A stretch of DNA of 26,155 nucleotides. It comes from CAZEFK01 sp964511405 (lineage in GTDB: Bacteria > Pseudomonadota > Alphaproteobacteria > Elsterales > Elsteraceae). Position numbers and translations under genes: made by a program. A model generated the notes under the pieces. The model worked only from the letters and a program-made list of their open reading frames with translations, ran no database searches and was not told the DNA's origin. Positions 1-9,522 of this stretch are shown here, in pieces (position 1 is the stretch's first letter; the number at the start of each line of letters is the position of its first letter). The DNA lies in contig CAZEFK010000098.1 in the NCBI GenBank assembly GCA_964511405.1, forward strand, positions 1 to 26,155, in the 5' to 3' direction.

Positions 1-486
<486 letters not shown>

Positions 487-536
487 GGTGGGATCTCCCT
501 CAGTTTCGCGTTCGTATCGAATGGAGGATGATTAAC

Positions 537-554
537 CCGGGCGCCAGCGCCCGG
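537..554. repeat. GC-rich hairpin upstream of mmsA
   Basis: This is a perfect inverted repeat with 8-base arms (CCGGGCGC / GCGCCCGG) around a two-base centre, about 50 bp upstream of the mmsA ATG. There is no T-run on either strand, so it is not a clear intrinsic terminator. It may be a 5'-leader hairpin or a protein-binding palindrome. The rest of 487-651 shows no gene. Confidence 0.5.
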
Positions 555-651
555 ATAGGCGGGCCGCGTCATTGTGCGCGCATCGACCGTTGGCTATCCG
601 ATCGAAAGGTGCCGATATGGAGCAGCTGTTAACCCGTGGGCAGGTAGCCAC

Positions 652-661
652 NNNNNNNNNN
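652..661. other. Assembly gap (10 Ns)
   Basis: Ten consecutive undetermined bases lie between the mmsA upstream region and the response regulator. The true gap length and any sequence missing here are unknown. The promoter of the two-component operon may lie in the gap, and the adjacency of mmsA to it should not be relied on. Confidence 0.98.
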
Positions 662-683
662 TTTGCCGGCGGAATCCATTGAG

Positions 684-1364
684 ATGCGCATTCTGGTGAT
701 CGAGGACGATGCCGACACCGCCGCTTACATGATCAAGGGTCTCAAGGAAAGCGGCTATGTCGTCGACCATGCGGCCGACGGCAAGGACGGCATGTTCCAT
801 GCGATGAGCGGCAATTACGACGCCCTGATCGTCGACCGCATGCTGCCGCATGTCGACGGGCTGTCGATCATCCAGGGCATCCGTGCCGCGGGCGTGACCA
901 CGCCGGCGCTGATCCTGAGCGCGCTGGGCGCCGTCGACGACCGGGTCAAGGGCCTGAAGGCCGGCGGCGACGACTATCTGACCAAGCCCTATGCCTTCTC
1001 GGAGCTGCTGGCGCGAATCGAGGTCATGCTCCGGCGCGGCGGCGGGCCAGCGGTCGAGACCAAGCTGCGCGTCGCCGATCTGCAGATGGACCTGCTGGCC
1101 CGCACCGTCCACCGCGGCGGCCAGGAGATCGACCTGCAGCCACGCGAGTTTCTGCTCCTGGAATATCTGATGCGCAACGCCGGCCATGTGGTGACCCGCA
1201 CCATGCTGCTGGAGCATGTCTGGGACTACCATTTCGATCCGCAGACCAACGTCATCGACGTCCATATCAGCCGGCTGCGCCAGAAGATCGACAAGGGCTT
1301 CGCCAAGCCGCTCCTCCACACCGTCCGCGGTTCGGGCTATGTTCTCCGCGCCCCTGGCGATTGA
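684..1364 (+). CDS. OmpR/PhoB-family two-component response regulator
   Basis: The protein has 226 residues, the usual OmpR-family length. The receiver domain (about residues 1-115) has the acidic pair D8/D9, phosphoacceptor D51 (in LIVDRMLP), S79 in the switch position and K101 in YLTKPY. The C-terminal winged helix (about 125-222) has the family pattern from LQPREFLLLEYL to DVHISRLRQKID and HTVRGSGYVL. The ATG at 684 is chosen because the conserved MRILVIEDD begins there, with GGCGGAA about 10 bases upstream; an upstream TTG beside the N-run would add non-conserved residues. It sits 37 bp ahead of the kinase gene and is surely co-transcribed with it. It should bind DNA once phosphorylated by that kinase; the regulon is unknown. 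Confidence 0.95.
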   Translation: MRILVIEDDADTAAYMIKGLKESGYVVDHAADGKDGMFHAMSGNYDALIVDRMLPHVDGLSIIQGIRAAGVTTPALILSALGAVDDRVKGLKAGGDDYLTKPYAFSELLARIEVMLRRGGGPAVETKLRVADLQMDLLARTVHRGGQEIDLQPREFLLLEYLMRNAGHVVTRTMLLEHVWDYHFDPQTNVIDVHISRLRQKIDKGFAKPLLHTVRGSGYVLRAPGD

Positions 1365-1401
1365 CCGGCCGCCGCCGGCCGCGGGCGCAGGCCTGGGATC
1401 C

Positions 1402-2832
1402 ATGCTGAAGTCGCCGATCCGCTTCCTGAGGACCTGGTCGTTCCGGGTCGTGCTGGTCTACATGACGCTGTTCGGGGTCTCGGTCCTGCTGATGCTGGGC
1501 TTCATCTACGAGACCACGGTCGGCTTCATCGACCGCCAGATCCAGGCCACGATCATGGCCGACACCTACGCCGTGTCCGAGCGCTACCGCGATGCCGGGC
1601 TGGACGGCGTGGTCGAGTTCATCAAGGAGCGCATCGCCCAGGACCGCACCGGCGATTCGGTCTATCTGCTGACCGATGGCGACTACACCCCGGTCGCCGG
1701 CAACATCGACAAGTGGCCCAACGACGTCCAGCGCACCGCCAATGCCTGGATGAGCTTCGAGATCCCGCGCAAGCCCGACGACGGCCGCGCCCCGGTGCTG
1801 GCGCGGGCGCGCTCCTACACCCTGCCCGAGGGCTACAGCCTGCTGGTCGGCCGCAACACCCGCGAGCTGCAGGATTTCGAGGCGCTGATCGTGGAATCGC
1901 TGGTGTGGGCGCTGATCATAACAGGCGCGCTGGGCATGGTCGGCGGCGTGATCATGAGCCGCAACATGCGCTCGCGCCTGGATGCGATCAACCGCACGAC
2001 CCAGCGCATCATCTCGGGCGACCTGCATGAGCGCGTGCCGGTGCGCAACTCGGGCGACGAGTTCGACCAGCTCTCGGTCAACCTCAACAACATGCTGCAG
2101 CAGATCGACCGGCTGATGCTGGCCATGCGCGAGGTCTCGGACAACATCGCCCACGACCTGCGCAGCCCGCTGACGCGCCTGAAGTCCCGGCTGGAGGTGA
2201 CCCTGATGTCGGGACGCGACGCCGACCAGTACCGCCAGGCGCTCGAGCAGTCGGTGCAGGAGACCGACGCCATTCTGTCGACCTTCAACGCGCTCTTGTC
2301 GATCGCTCAGGCCGAGGCCGGCGCCAGCCGTGGCGAGATGATCCCGATCGACCTGGAGCTGCTGGTCGGCGACGTGGTCGAGATGTACGAGCCGGTGGCC
2401 GAGGTGCGCGGCCTGGCGCTGACCCACGAACTGGCCGGCCCGGCCGTCGTCCGCGGCAACCGGCATCTGATGTTCCAAGCGATCGCCAACTTGGTCGACA
2501 ACGCCATCAAATATTCGCGCGGCGGCGGCGCGATCGCGGTCGAGCTGCGCCTGGCCGGCGACCGGGTCGAGATCACCATCGCCGACCATGGCCCCGGCAT
2601 CCCCGAGGCCGATCGCGACCGCGTGGTCCAGCGCTTCGTGCGGCTGGAGCAGAGCCGCACGACGCCCGGCAACGGGCTTGGCCTCAGCCTGGTGACCGCG
2701 GTCATGACCTTGCACGAGGGCCAGCTGGAGCTTGCCGACAACCATCCGGGCCTGCGCGCGACCCTGTCGTTGCCGGCCCTGGCGCCTATGCTGCCGGCCA
2801 CCCGTGCCGAGCCCGCGCGCGCGGCGGGCTGA
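1402..2832 (+). CDS. HAMP-containing sensor histidine kinase
   Basis: The protein has 476 residues from the ATG at 1402. A short cytoplasmic lead is followed by a first membrane helix (about 16-36), a periplasmic sensor region (about 40-160), a second helix (about 163-185), a HAMP linker (about 186-238), a HisKA dimerisation helix with the phosphorylatable H251 in NIAHDLRSPL, and a GHKL ATPase domain. The ATPase domain has the N box (NLVDNAIKYS, N363/N367), the DHGPGIP loop and the NGLGLSL loop. It is the partner of the regulator just upstream. An in-frame ATG at 1339 would overlap the regulator gene and add a proline-rich non-conserved lead, so the later start is preferred. The periplasmic domain gives no clue to the signal. 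The organisation resembles metal- or envelope-stress kinases, but that is only an analogy. Confidence 0.93.
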   Translation: MLKSPIRFLRTWSFRVVLVYMTLFGVSVLLMLGFIYETTVGFIDRQIQATIMADTYAVSERYRDAGLDGVVEFIKERIAQDRTGDSVYLLTDGDYTPVAGNIDKWPNDVQRTANAWMSFEIPRKPDDGRAPVLARARSYTLPEGYSLLVGRNTRELQDFEALIVESLVWALIITGALGMVGGVIMSRNMRSRLDAINRTTQRIISGDLHERVPVRNSGDEFDQLSVNLNNMLQQIDRLMLAMREVSDNIAHDLRSPLTRLKSRLEVTLMSGRDADQYRQALEQSVQETDAILSTFNALLSIAQAEAGASRGEMIPIDLELLVGDVVEMYEPVAEVRGLALTHELAGPAVVRGNRHLMFQAIANLVDNAIKYSRGGGAIAVELRLAGDRVEITIADHGPGIPEADRDRVVQRFVRLEQSRTTPGNGLGLSLVTAVMTLHEGQLELADNHPGLRATLSLPALAPMLPATRAEPARAAG

Positions 2833-2879
2833 GGGCCCGTAACGGACACGCGTAGCGGACGGCCTATCTGGGAGCTGAC

Positions 2880-3566
2880 ATGTACGAACTCTATATCGCC
2901 AACAAGAACTATTCGTCCTGGTCGCTGCGGCCGTGGCTGCTGATGCGCATGCTCGGCGTGCCCTTCGCCGAGCGCCTGGTTCCGTTCGGGGAAGGGAGCA
3001 GTCGCGAGGCGTTCCGGACCTTCTCGCCGAGCGGCCTGGTGCCGTGCCTCGTCGACGGCGGGACAGTGGTGTGGGACTCGCTCGCGATCGCCGAATACCT
3101 GGCCGAGCGCCATGCCGGCGTGTGGCCGTCCGACGCCGCGGCCCGGGCCTGGGCGCGCTGCGCGGCGGCCGAGATGCATGCCGGCTTCGGCACGCTGCGG
3201 GCGCGCTGCACCATGAATTGCGGGATCCGGGTGCGCCTGTCCGAGGTGCCCGCGGCCTTGGGCCAGGAGATCGACCGGCTGGCCGAACTGTGGACCCAGG
3301 GCCTCGACCGCTTCCACGGGCCGTTCCTGGCGGGCAGCGCCTTCACCGCCGTCGATGCCTTCTTCGCGCCGGTCGCGATGCGCGTGCAGACCTATGGCCT
3401 GACCCTTCCGGAGCCGGCTGCGGCCTATGCGCAGCGGCTGCTGGCACTGCCGCCGATGCAGGCCTGGTATGCCGACGCGTTGGCCGAGACCTGGCGCGAG
3501 CGCGGCCACGAGGCCGAGGCCCGAAGCGCCGGCCCCTGGCTTGCGGATCACCGCGCCGGGTCGTAG
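2880..3566 (+). CDS. Glutathione S-transferase family protein
   Basis: The protein has 228 residues, normal for cytosolic GSTs. The N-terminal thioredoxin-like domain (about 1-80) carries NYSSWSLRPW, with the serine cluster at 12-15 expected near the glutathione thiol, then the cis-proline region GLVPCLVD and the gamma-glutamyl-binding DSLAIAEYL. The all-helical C-terminal domain follows. GGGAG lies five bases before the ATG. It starts 47 bp after the kinase stop and could be read through from that operon. Its 3' end overlaps the convergent methyltransferase by 19 bp. Substrate specificity (detoxification or isomerase) cannot be assigned. Confidence 0.88.
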   Translation: MYELYIANKNYSSWSLRPWLLMRMLGVPFAERLVPFGEGSSREAFRTFSPSGLVPCLVDGGTVVWDSLAIAEYLAERHAGVWPSDAAARAWARCAAAEMHAGFGTLRARCTMNCGIRVRLSEVPAALGQEIDRLAELWTQGLDRFHGPFLAGSAFTAVDAFFAPVAMRVQTYGLTLPEPAAAYAQRLLALPPMQAWYADALAETWRERGHEAEARSAGPWLADHRAGS

Positions 3567-4288
3567 CCCGCCACACCCGGCAGTTGCTGGAGGAAGGCGT
3601 TGATCGAGGCCTGCGACTCGATCAGCGCGCGCACCACCCGCTCGCCATAGTCGGCGGGCAGCTGCGGCACATCGATGTCGTCGATGTCGGGGATGCGGTC
3701 GATGGTGGCGTCCTCGGCCACGAATGGCGCGTCCCAGTAGAAGTAGGTATTGAGCAGCCCCGGCGATTGCGCCAGCAGCGGCGCGATCGGCCGGCTCAGC
3801 TCCAGGTGCTCGAGCTGGATCGTCTTGCGCAGCAGCTTCAAACGGCCGGCATGCGCCCACACCAGCCAGTGGTGGTGATGGTAGCCGCGCCAGGCGGCCT
3901 GGCCGTCAGCATCGACGCCCCGAGTGCATTCGGTCAGCGGCGACGGCGTCTCGACATAGCCGGTCCGCGCCACCCGCTGCATCTCGCGCAGCAACAGGAA
4001 GGGGCGGTGCAGGTCCTCGACCACGTGGCGGCAGTAGACCAGGTCGAAATGGCCATCGGGAAAGGGCAGGGGCTCGATCTCGACGTCGACTGCGGCAAAG
4101 CTGCGCTCGTCGGCGAGGGCGGCCCAGCGCTTGCGGTCGACCAAATGGGTGGCGGCCGGAAAGGGCTGGTCGCCGGGGCCGATCTCCAGGACCCGCGCGC
4201 CGGCCGGCAGCCGCGCCAGCAGCCACTCGGTGACATTGTCGAAGCGGACGTTGGAGTGCGCGCCTTGATACCGGTCGTCGAGATTCAT
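3548..4288 (-). CDS. Class I SAM-dependent methyltransferase
   Basis: The protein has 246 residues. Motif I is VLEIGPGDQPFP (about residues 33-44), the glycine-rich SAM-binding loop. It is followed by an acidic residue at the end of the next strand, PLPFPDGHFDLVYCRHVVEDL (motifs II/III as in the Methyltransf_11 family) and a histidine-rich HHHHWLVWAH stretch in the middle. The C-terminal third is variable and probably substrate-binding. The substrate is unknown; small molecules or sugars are as likely as macromolecules. The gene is divergent from the carbonic anhydrase (83 bp between starts) and overlaps the 3' end of the GST gene. Confidence 0.85.
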   Translation of the reverse strand: MNLDDRYQGAHSNVRFDNVTEWLLARLPAGARVLEIGPGDQPFPAATHLVDRKRWAALADERSFAAVDVEIEPLPFPDGHFDLVYCRHVVEDLHRPFLLLREMQRVARTGYVETPSPLTECTRGVDADGQAAWRGYHHHHWLVWAHAGRLKLLRKTIQLEHLELSRPIAPLLAQSPGLLNTYFYWDAPFVAEDATIDRIPDIDDIDVPQLPADYGERVVRALIESQASINAFLQQLPGVAGYDPAR

Positions 4289-4371
4289 GAACGGGCCTTG
4301 GTTCGCCGGAAGTTGGATTTGTAAACGCTCCGCGCATAGGCTTCGACAGGGGAAGCTGGGGGAGGCCTGTC

Positions 4372-5136
4372 ATGTTTCGACGCGATCTGCTGCGCCTGAT
4401 GGCGGGCGCGGGCGCCGCCGCGGCCTGTCCGCTGTGCGTCGGCCGCAGCTGGGCGGCGGACGCCGCGCACTGGAGCTATGACGGCGAGACCGGTCCGGCC
4501 CAGTGGAGCAATCTCGATCCCGGCTTCAGCGCCTGTTCGGTCGGCTCGGAGCAGTCGCCGGTGAACCTGGCCGATGGCGTGCGCGCCGATCTGGCGCCGG
4601 TGCAGCTCGACTACAAGCCGATGGCGCTGCACATCGTCAACAATGGCCACACCATCCAGGTCAATGCCGAGCCGGGCTCGGTCATGCGGATGCACGGCGA
4701 GACCTACCGGCTGAAGCAGTTCCACTTCCATCATCCCAGCGAGCACCTGTTGGCCGGCCGGGCGCTCGATATGGAGCTGCACCTGGTGCACGACCATCCG
4801 TCGGGCCAGCTGGCGGTGCTCGGCGTGTTCATGATGGTCGGCAACGCCAATCCCGTGATCGACACGATCTGGCGGATCATGCCGACGGCATCAGGCTCCG
4901 AGCAGAGCTTCCCCGACAAGGTCAATCCCACCCAGCTGATCCCCGACACCAAGCGCTTCTATCGCTACGAGGGCTCGCTCACGACACCGCCCTGCTCGGA
5001 GATCGTGACCTGGACGGTGCTCAAGACCCCGCTCGAGATCTCCGCCGACCAGCTGGCCCTGTTCGCCAAGCTCTATCCCCTGAATGCCCGGCCGGTCGCC
5101 GGGGCCAATCGGCGCTATCTGCTGGAAGCCGGCTGA
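4372..5136 (+). CDS. Alpha-class carbonic anhydrase, exported
   Basis: The protein has 254 residues and catalyses reversible CO2 hydration in the periplasm. The N terminus FRRDLLRLMAGAGAAAA reads as a Tat-type signal with a twin arginine, with probable cleavage near SWA-A (about residue 28). Zinc ligands are H118 and H120 (in QFHFHHPSEH) and H137 (ELHLVH). H93 in NNGH matches the proton-shuttle histidine, and T204 in SLTTPPCSE matches the gatekeeper threonine. C54 and C208 sit where bacterial alpha enzymes form their disulfide. All key residues are present, so it should be active. A strong GGGGGAGG ribosome site precedes the ATG. The stop codon directly abuts the stop of the gene on the other strand. 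Confidence 0.95.
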   Translation: MFRRDLLRLMAGAGAAAACPLCVGRSWAADAAHWSYDGETGPAQWSNLDPGFSACSVGSEQSPVNLADGVRADLAPVQLDYKPMALHIVNNGHTIQVNAEPGSVMRMHGETYRLKQFHFHHPSEHLLAGRALDMELHLVHDHPSGQLAVLGVFMMVGNANPVIDTIWRIMPTASGSEQSFPDKVNPTQLIPDTKRFYRYEGSLTTPPCSEIVTWTVLKTPLEISADQLALFAKLYPLNARPVAGANRRYLLEAG

Positions 5137-5958
5137 TCACATCAAGCGCGGATAGCCCCGCGCGGCCGCCTCCGCCTCCAGAGCCAGCACGCGGCCATAG
5201 GCGTCCGGCGCCAGCACGGCGAAGCGGTCGATCCACAGCCGCCGCCGGATCGCGGCGAGGGCGGGATCACGGCCGACGGCCCGCAGCACCCGGCGCAGCG
5301 CGGCCACCGTCGCCCGGTCGGCATTGGAGATCAGCGGCAGCTGCGGCGACAGCGCCGTGCTGCCGATGGTCCTGAGGCCGCGGGTCAGGCCGGGGCGGTG
5401 GCGGTCCAGCAGTGCCCAGGTTACGCAGTCGACCGCCGCCAGGTCCGCCGCGCCGGCGGCCACCGCCGCCAGGCTGGCGGCGTGGCTGCCGGTGACCGTC
5501 ACGGCGGCGAAGAACGGCCGCCCGCCGGCCAGCGGCGCCACGGCATGGCGCAGCAGGTTCATGCCGGTGTTGCTGTGCCAGTCGTTGATCACCGCGCGCA
5601 GCCCGCGGCAGTCGGCGAGACGGCGGGCCGGATGGTCGAGCCGGACCACCAGCCGGCTGCGGTGGCGGGTGCCGCGGCAGCCCGGAACGGCATGGATGGT
5701 GGTCGCGACCACCGCCGGGCGGCCGGCCAGCAGCGTCAGCAGCGGATAGCCGCAGCATTCGCCGAGCAGCAGGTCGGGATCGCGCCACAGCGCCTCGGGC
5801 GCGTCGGTGCACTCCGGCTCGGCCGGCACCCCGGACACGCCGGCCGCAGCCAGTCCGGCCGCGATCGCCGCCCATAGCCTGATGCGGTCGTCCTGGAGCT
5901 CGGGCAAGGCATACATGCCAAGCCAGACGCGGCGCCGGCCGCAGGTGATCGAAGCCAT
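5137..5958 (-). CDS. PhnD/SsuA-type phosphate/phosphonate-binding-like protein, no signal peptide
   Basis: The protein has 273 residues from the ATG at 5956-5958. It begins near MYALPELQ, as in the orphan family of PhnD-like proteins annotated as phosphonate transport periplasmic components. Visible family features are LLLGECCGYPLLTLL, AVINDWHSNTGMNLLRHAVAPLA, TGSHAASLAAVAAGAADLAAVDCVTWALL and STALSPQLPLISN, the pattern of the type 2 periplasmic-binding fold. The start is unlike a signal peptide, so it is probably cytoplasmic. No permease or ATPase of the PhnC/PhnE type is nearby. It is divergent from the radical SAM enzyme (82 bp apart), which hints at shared control but not a function. The ligand is unknown. 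An ATG 33 bp upstream is a possible but less likely start. Confidence 0.75.
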   Translation of the reverse strand: MASITCGRRRVWLGMYALPELQDDRIRLWAAIAAGLAAAGVSGVPAEPECTDAPEALWRDPDLLLGECCGYPLLTLLAGRPAVVATTIHAVPGCRGTRHRSRLVVRLDHPARRLADCRGLRAVINDWHSNTGMNLLRHAVAPLAGGRPFFAAVTVTGSHAASLAAVAAGAADLAAVDCVTWALLDRHRPGLTRGLRTIGSTALSPQLPLISNADRATVAALRRVLRAVGRDPALAAIRRRLWIDRFAVLAPDAYGRVLALEAEAAARGYPRLM

Positions 5959-6040
5959 GCCGCGAACTGTTGGCGCATGGCGGTTAAGCAACGGTCACCA
6001 AGGCTTCCGCCGAGGGGACGCCCATGCCTATATCCGGGCC

Positions 6041-7096
6041 ATGACATCCGAGGTCCCGACATCGGCGCGGTCGCTGGACGCGCTCGCGGCTGCCGGCGTG
6101 CTGCCGGCGCCCGGTCCCGAGCTGCGGGCAGTGGCTGCGCAATTCGCCGTGTCCGTGACCCCGGCGATGCTGGCGCTGATCGACCGCACGGCCCCGCACG
6201 ACCCGATCGCGGCGCAATTCGTGCCCCAGACCGCCGAGGCGCGCGTCCGCCCCGAGGAGCTGGCCGACCCGATCGCCGATGCGCCCTACAGCCCGGTCGA
6301 AGGCGTGGTGCACCGCTATCCCGACCGCGCCCTGCTGAAGCTGCTGCATGCCTGCCCGGTCTATTGCCGGTTCTGCTTCCGCCGCGAGCAGGTCGGGCCG
6401 GGCGGCGGCGTCCTGACCCGGGCCGCCCTCGACCGTGCGCTCGCCTACATCGCCGACCGGCCCGAGATCTGGGAGGTGATCCTGACCGGCGGCGACCCGC
6501 TGATGCTGTCCGACCGGCGGCTGGGCGAGGTGGTCGCGCGCCTCAACGCTATCGGCCATGTCAAGGTGCTGCGCCTCCACACCCGGGTGCCGGTAGTCGA
6601 CCCGGCTCGGATCACGCCTGATCTGGTTGCGGCGCTCAAGGGCCGCTGTCCGGTCTATGTGCTGCTGCATTGCAATCACGCCCGCGAGCTGACGCCCGAG
6701 GCCCGCGCCGCCTGCGCCCGGCTGGTCGACGCCGGCCTGCCGATGCTGTCGCAAAGCGTGCTGCTGCGCGGCGTCAACGACGATCCGGCGGCGCTGGCGG
6801 ACCTGATGCGGGCTCTGGTCGAGACCCGCGTCAAGCCCCATTACCTGCATCATGGCGACCTCGCCCGCGGCACCGGCCATTTCCGGGTGCCGATCGCGGC
6901 CGGCCAGGCGCTGATGCGGTCGCTGCGCGGCCACCTGTCCGGGCTGTGCCAGCCCAGCTACATGCTCGACCTGCCGGGTGGCGCCGGCAAGGTGCCGATC
7001 GGCCCGGTCTTCGCCATGGCCGACGGTGACGGCTGGATCATCGAGGACTATCGCGGCCATCCGCACGCCTATCGCGACAGCGTCGACGCGCCGTGA
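6041..7096 (+). CDS. Lysine 2,3-aminomutase / EpmB-family radical SAM protein
   Basis: The protein has 351 residues. The cluster motif is C105-x3-C109-x2-C112 in ACPVYCRFCFRREQ, which binds the 4Fe-4S cluster that cleaves SAM. ILTGGDPLML follows, and PGGAGK near the C terminus supplies K317 as the expected pyridoxal-phosphate lysine. The family isomerises alpha- to beta-lysine, either as a free amino acid (KamA) or for elongation factor P modification (EpmB). The length is closer to EpmB (about 340) than to clostridial KamA (about 416). No efp or epmA gene is in the window, so the role stays open. The ATG at 6041 is chosen because homology-like sequence begins shortly after; upstream codons are low-complexity. 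It ends 15 bp from the convergent PAS gene. Confidence 0.9.
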   Translation: MTSEVPTSARSLDALAAAGVLPAPGPELRAVAAQFAVSVTPAMLALIDRTAPHDPIAAQFVPQTAEARVRPEELADPIADAPYSPVEGVVHRYPDRALLKLLHACPVYCRFCFRREQVGPGGGVLTRAALDRALAYIADRPEIWEVILTGGDPLMLSDRRLGEVVARLNAIGHVKVLRLHTRVPVVDPARITPDLVAALKGRCPVYVLLHCNHARELTPEARAACARLVDAGLPMLSQSVLLRGVNDDPAALADLMRALVETRVKPHYLHHGDLARGTGHFRVPIAAGQALMRSLRGHLSGLCQPSYMLDLPGGAGKVPIGPVFAMADGDGWIIEDYRGHPHAYRDSVDAP

Positions 7097-7111
7097 CGGT
7101 CATCGACGACT

Positions 7112-7666
7112 CTAGTTGGGCTGGCCGTTGCGGCGGAACAGCACCGAGCAGGTGACCAGGATGTCGACCGTGTGCCCGTCGCGGGCGAGCGGCACCGTAC
7201 AGTTTTCGACGGTCCGGTGGTCGTCGTGATGGCGCAGCAGCACCGAGCCCTTCCGGTAGGTGGCCGCCCCCTGGTCGAGGGCCACGTGGAAGCGGCCCAT
7301 GATGCCCTCATTGGGACCGATCGGTCCGTGCACATCGTCGAAGAACAGGCCGGTCACCTCGCGCTGCAGGGTCTCGACCTCCTTGGTGCCGGCCATCCGG
7401 TAGCGGAAGCGGAGCGGGTCGCGCAGCACGTCCAGCATCCACACCCGGGGCATCAGCTGCGGAATGTGCAGCGGGTCGAAATGCTGCCGCCCGGGCAGCA
7501 GGCCCGGCGGGCTGATCGACAGCCAATAATCGAAGAAGCGGGCGATGTCGGGATGCCAGTCCGATCGATCGGTGTCGGCGGTGCAGACGACGTAAGACGC
7601 GCCGCTTTCCGGCGCGCTGCGCCGGCTGGAGAACCGGGCGACCCATCTGTCCGAACCGAGGCGCAT
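7112..7666 (-). CDS. PAS_5-family PAS domain protein
   Basis: The protein has 184 residues. The core HFDPLHIPQLMPRVWMLDVL followed by FRYRMAGTKEVE is typical of the PAS_5 family of alphaproteobacteria, stand-alone sensory-fold proteins with no output domain. The N-terminal 35 residues are probably disordered. There is no membrane segment or signal peptide. The family is often multicopy in Rhodospirillales and its ligand and partners are not established. It is transcribed alone; about 200 bp of AT-richer sequence precedes it. It is convergent with the aminomutase gene. Confidence 0.85.
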   Translation of the reverse strand: MRLGSDRWVARFSSRRSAPESGASYVVCTADTDRSDWHPDIARFFDYWLSISPPGLLPGRQHFDPLHIPQLMPRVWMLDVLRDPLRFRYRMAGTKEVETLQREVTGLFFDDVHGPIGPNEGIMGRFHVALDQGAATYRKGSVLLRHHDDHRTVENCTVPLARDGHTVDILVTCSVLFRRNGQPN

Positions 7667-7761
7667 CGCGTCCGATTTAGAATCGTTCGCCTTAACGATA
7701 GCGCAAAGTCGATCCAGGTGTTGGACAAACTGGGGCTGGGCCGAAAAATTCAGCTGGCGTG

Positions 7762-7789
7762 GATATATTCATCGCGACATACCCGCAAA
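7762..7789 (-). promoter_or_regulatory. Possible sigma-70-like promoter for the PAS_5 gene
   Basis: Reading the minus strand, TTTGCG (7784-7789) and TATATC (7762-7767) are separated by 16 bases, in the most AT-rich part of the 7667-7817 interval and about 95 bp before the PAS_5 start. The -35 match is weak, so this is tentative. Confidence 0.3.
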
Positions 7790-7817
7790 ACGTGTCGGTT
7801 GCGGGTTCGCAAGACAG

Positions 7818-7843
7818 GATGGGCGCGCCGGGGCGCGCCCATC
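7818..7843 (-). terminator. Hairpin terminator after the aceA-DUF4170 operon
   Basis: This is a perfect inverted repeat with 12-base arms (GATGGGCGCGCC on the left) around GG, 22 bp beyond the DUF4170 stop codon. The stem is very stable. The following minus-strand sequence CTGTCTTGCG is only weakly T-rich, so termination may depend on the hairpin or Rho. Its position makes it the likely end of the aceA transcript. Confidence 0.65.
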
Positions 7844-7865
7844 GGTTCCCCCCTAAACCCGGACC

Positions 7866-8066
7866 TTAGCTGGCAGCGCGGGCGGCGTCGGCGGCGATGG
7901 TATAGCGGACGTGGGCGTGGGGGCGGGTCGCGACCGCGAGGTCCTGCCACACCCGGAGCGCCGCATCATAGCTGGGGAAGGGGCCCAGCGCGGTCGCCGG
8001 CGCGGTCGTCTCGGTGAAGTTGGTGTCGCGGTACTCGCCGCCGATCACCCAAAAACGCTTGCCCAT
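7866..8066 (-). CDS. DUF4170 small protein downstream of isocitrate lyase
   Basis: The protein has 66 residues, beginning MGKRFWVIGGEYRDTNF. The pattern of WVIGGEYRDTNF, then GPFPSYDAALRVW and a closing VRYTI strand matches DUF4170 (about 70 residues, alphaproteobacterial, function unknown). There is no signal peptide or membrane segment; it should be a small cytoplasmic alpha/beta protein. A good AAGGAG ribosome site lies 7 bases upstream of the ATG. It follows aceA by 32 bp and shares its terminator, so it is co-transcribed with the glyoxylate shunt enzyme. A role in modulating isocitrate lyase or carbon flux is possible but purely contextual. Confidence 0.85.
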   Translation of the reverse strand: MGKRFWVIGGEYRDTNFTETTAPATALGPFPSYDAALRVWQDLAVATRPHAHVRYTIAADAARAAS

Positions 8067-8098
8067 GATCGATCTCCTTGAATTCGAAGGGGGAGGGG

Positions 8099-9391
<1,293 letters not shown>

Positions 9392-9435
9392 CGGTGTGAG
9401 GCTTTCGGTTTTGTTTGCGTTGCAGCAGAGTAACC

Positions 9436-9451
9436 CTGTGAACGCTGTGAA
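9436..9451. promoter_or_regulatory. CTGTGAA direct repeat in the aceA leader/promoter
   Basis: CTGTGAA occurs at 9436-9442 and again at 9445-9451, a 9-bp period (almost one helical turn), about 45-60 bp upstream of the aceA ATG. The spacing suits a protein-binding site near the aceA promoter, but no consensus -10/-35 was found for aceA and the repeat could be chance. Confidence 0.35.
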
Positions 9452-9485
9452 AGTCGATAACGGTCTGCCTTTGTTGAAGAAACCT

Positions 9486-9505
9486 TGTGTCTGTTGACAG
9501 ACACA
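9486..9505. promoter_or_regulatory. Palindromic operator in the aceA/regulator intergenic region
   Basis: This is a perfect inverted repeat, TGTGTCTGT-TG-ACAGACACA, centred 95 bp upstream of the aceA start and about 53 bp upstream of the regulator start. It covers the -35 box of the regulator promoter. It is a plausible binding site for the ScfR-type regulator, with control of both genes. Smaller palindromes of related sequence follow at 9510-9521 (TTACA-AG-TGTAA) and 9524-9534 (TCTGT-A-ACAGA). Confidence 0.7.
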
Positions 9506-9522
9506 CATTTTACAAGTGTAAT
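9494..9522 (+). promoter_or_regulatory. Near-consensus sigma-70 promoter of the ScfR-type regulator
   Basis: The -35 TTGACA (9494-9499, perfect) and the -10 TGTAAT (9517-9522, five of six matches) are separated by exactly 17 bases. Transcription would begin near 9529, about 20 bases before the ATG. Both boxes lie inside or beside inverted repeats, so bound regulator should block polymerase, a classic autorepression layout. Confidence 0.75.

Noticed and set aside
663..683. TTG start for the response regulator beside the N-run
   Set aside because: The conserved receiver sequence begins at the ATG at 684, and bases next to a gap are less reliable.
1267..2745. Antisense open frame across the histidine kinase gene
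   Set aside because: The kinase has intact H, N and G boxes on the plus strand; the antisense frame is an H/Q/R-rich GC artefact.
4298..4325. Possible TTGGTT ... TGTAAA promoter for the carbonic anhydrase gene
   Set aside because: Only partial matches to both boxes; other equally weak combinations exist in the same 83-bp interval.
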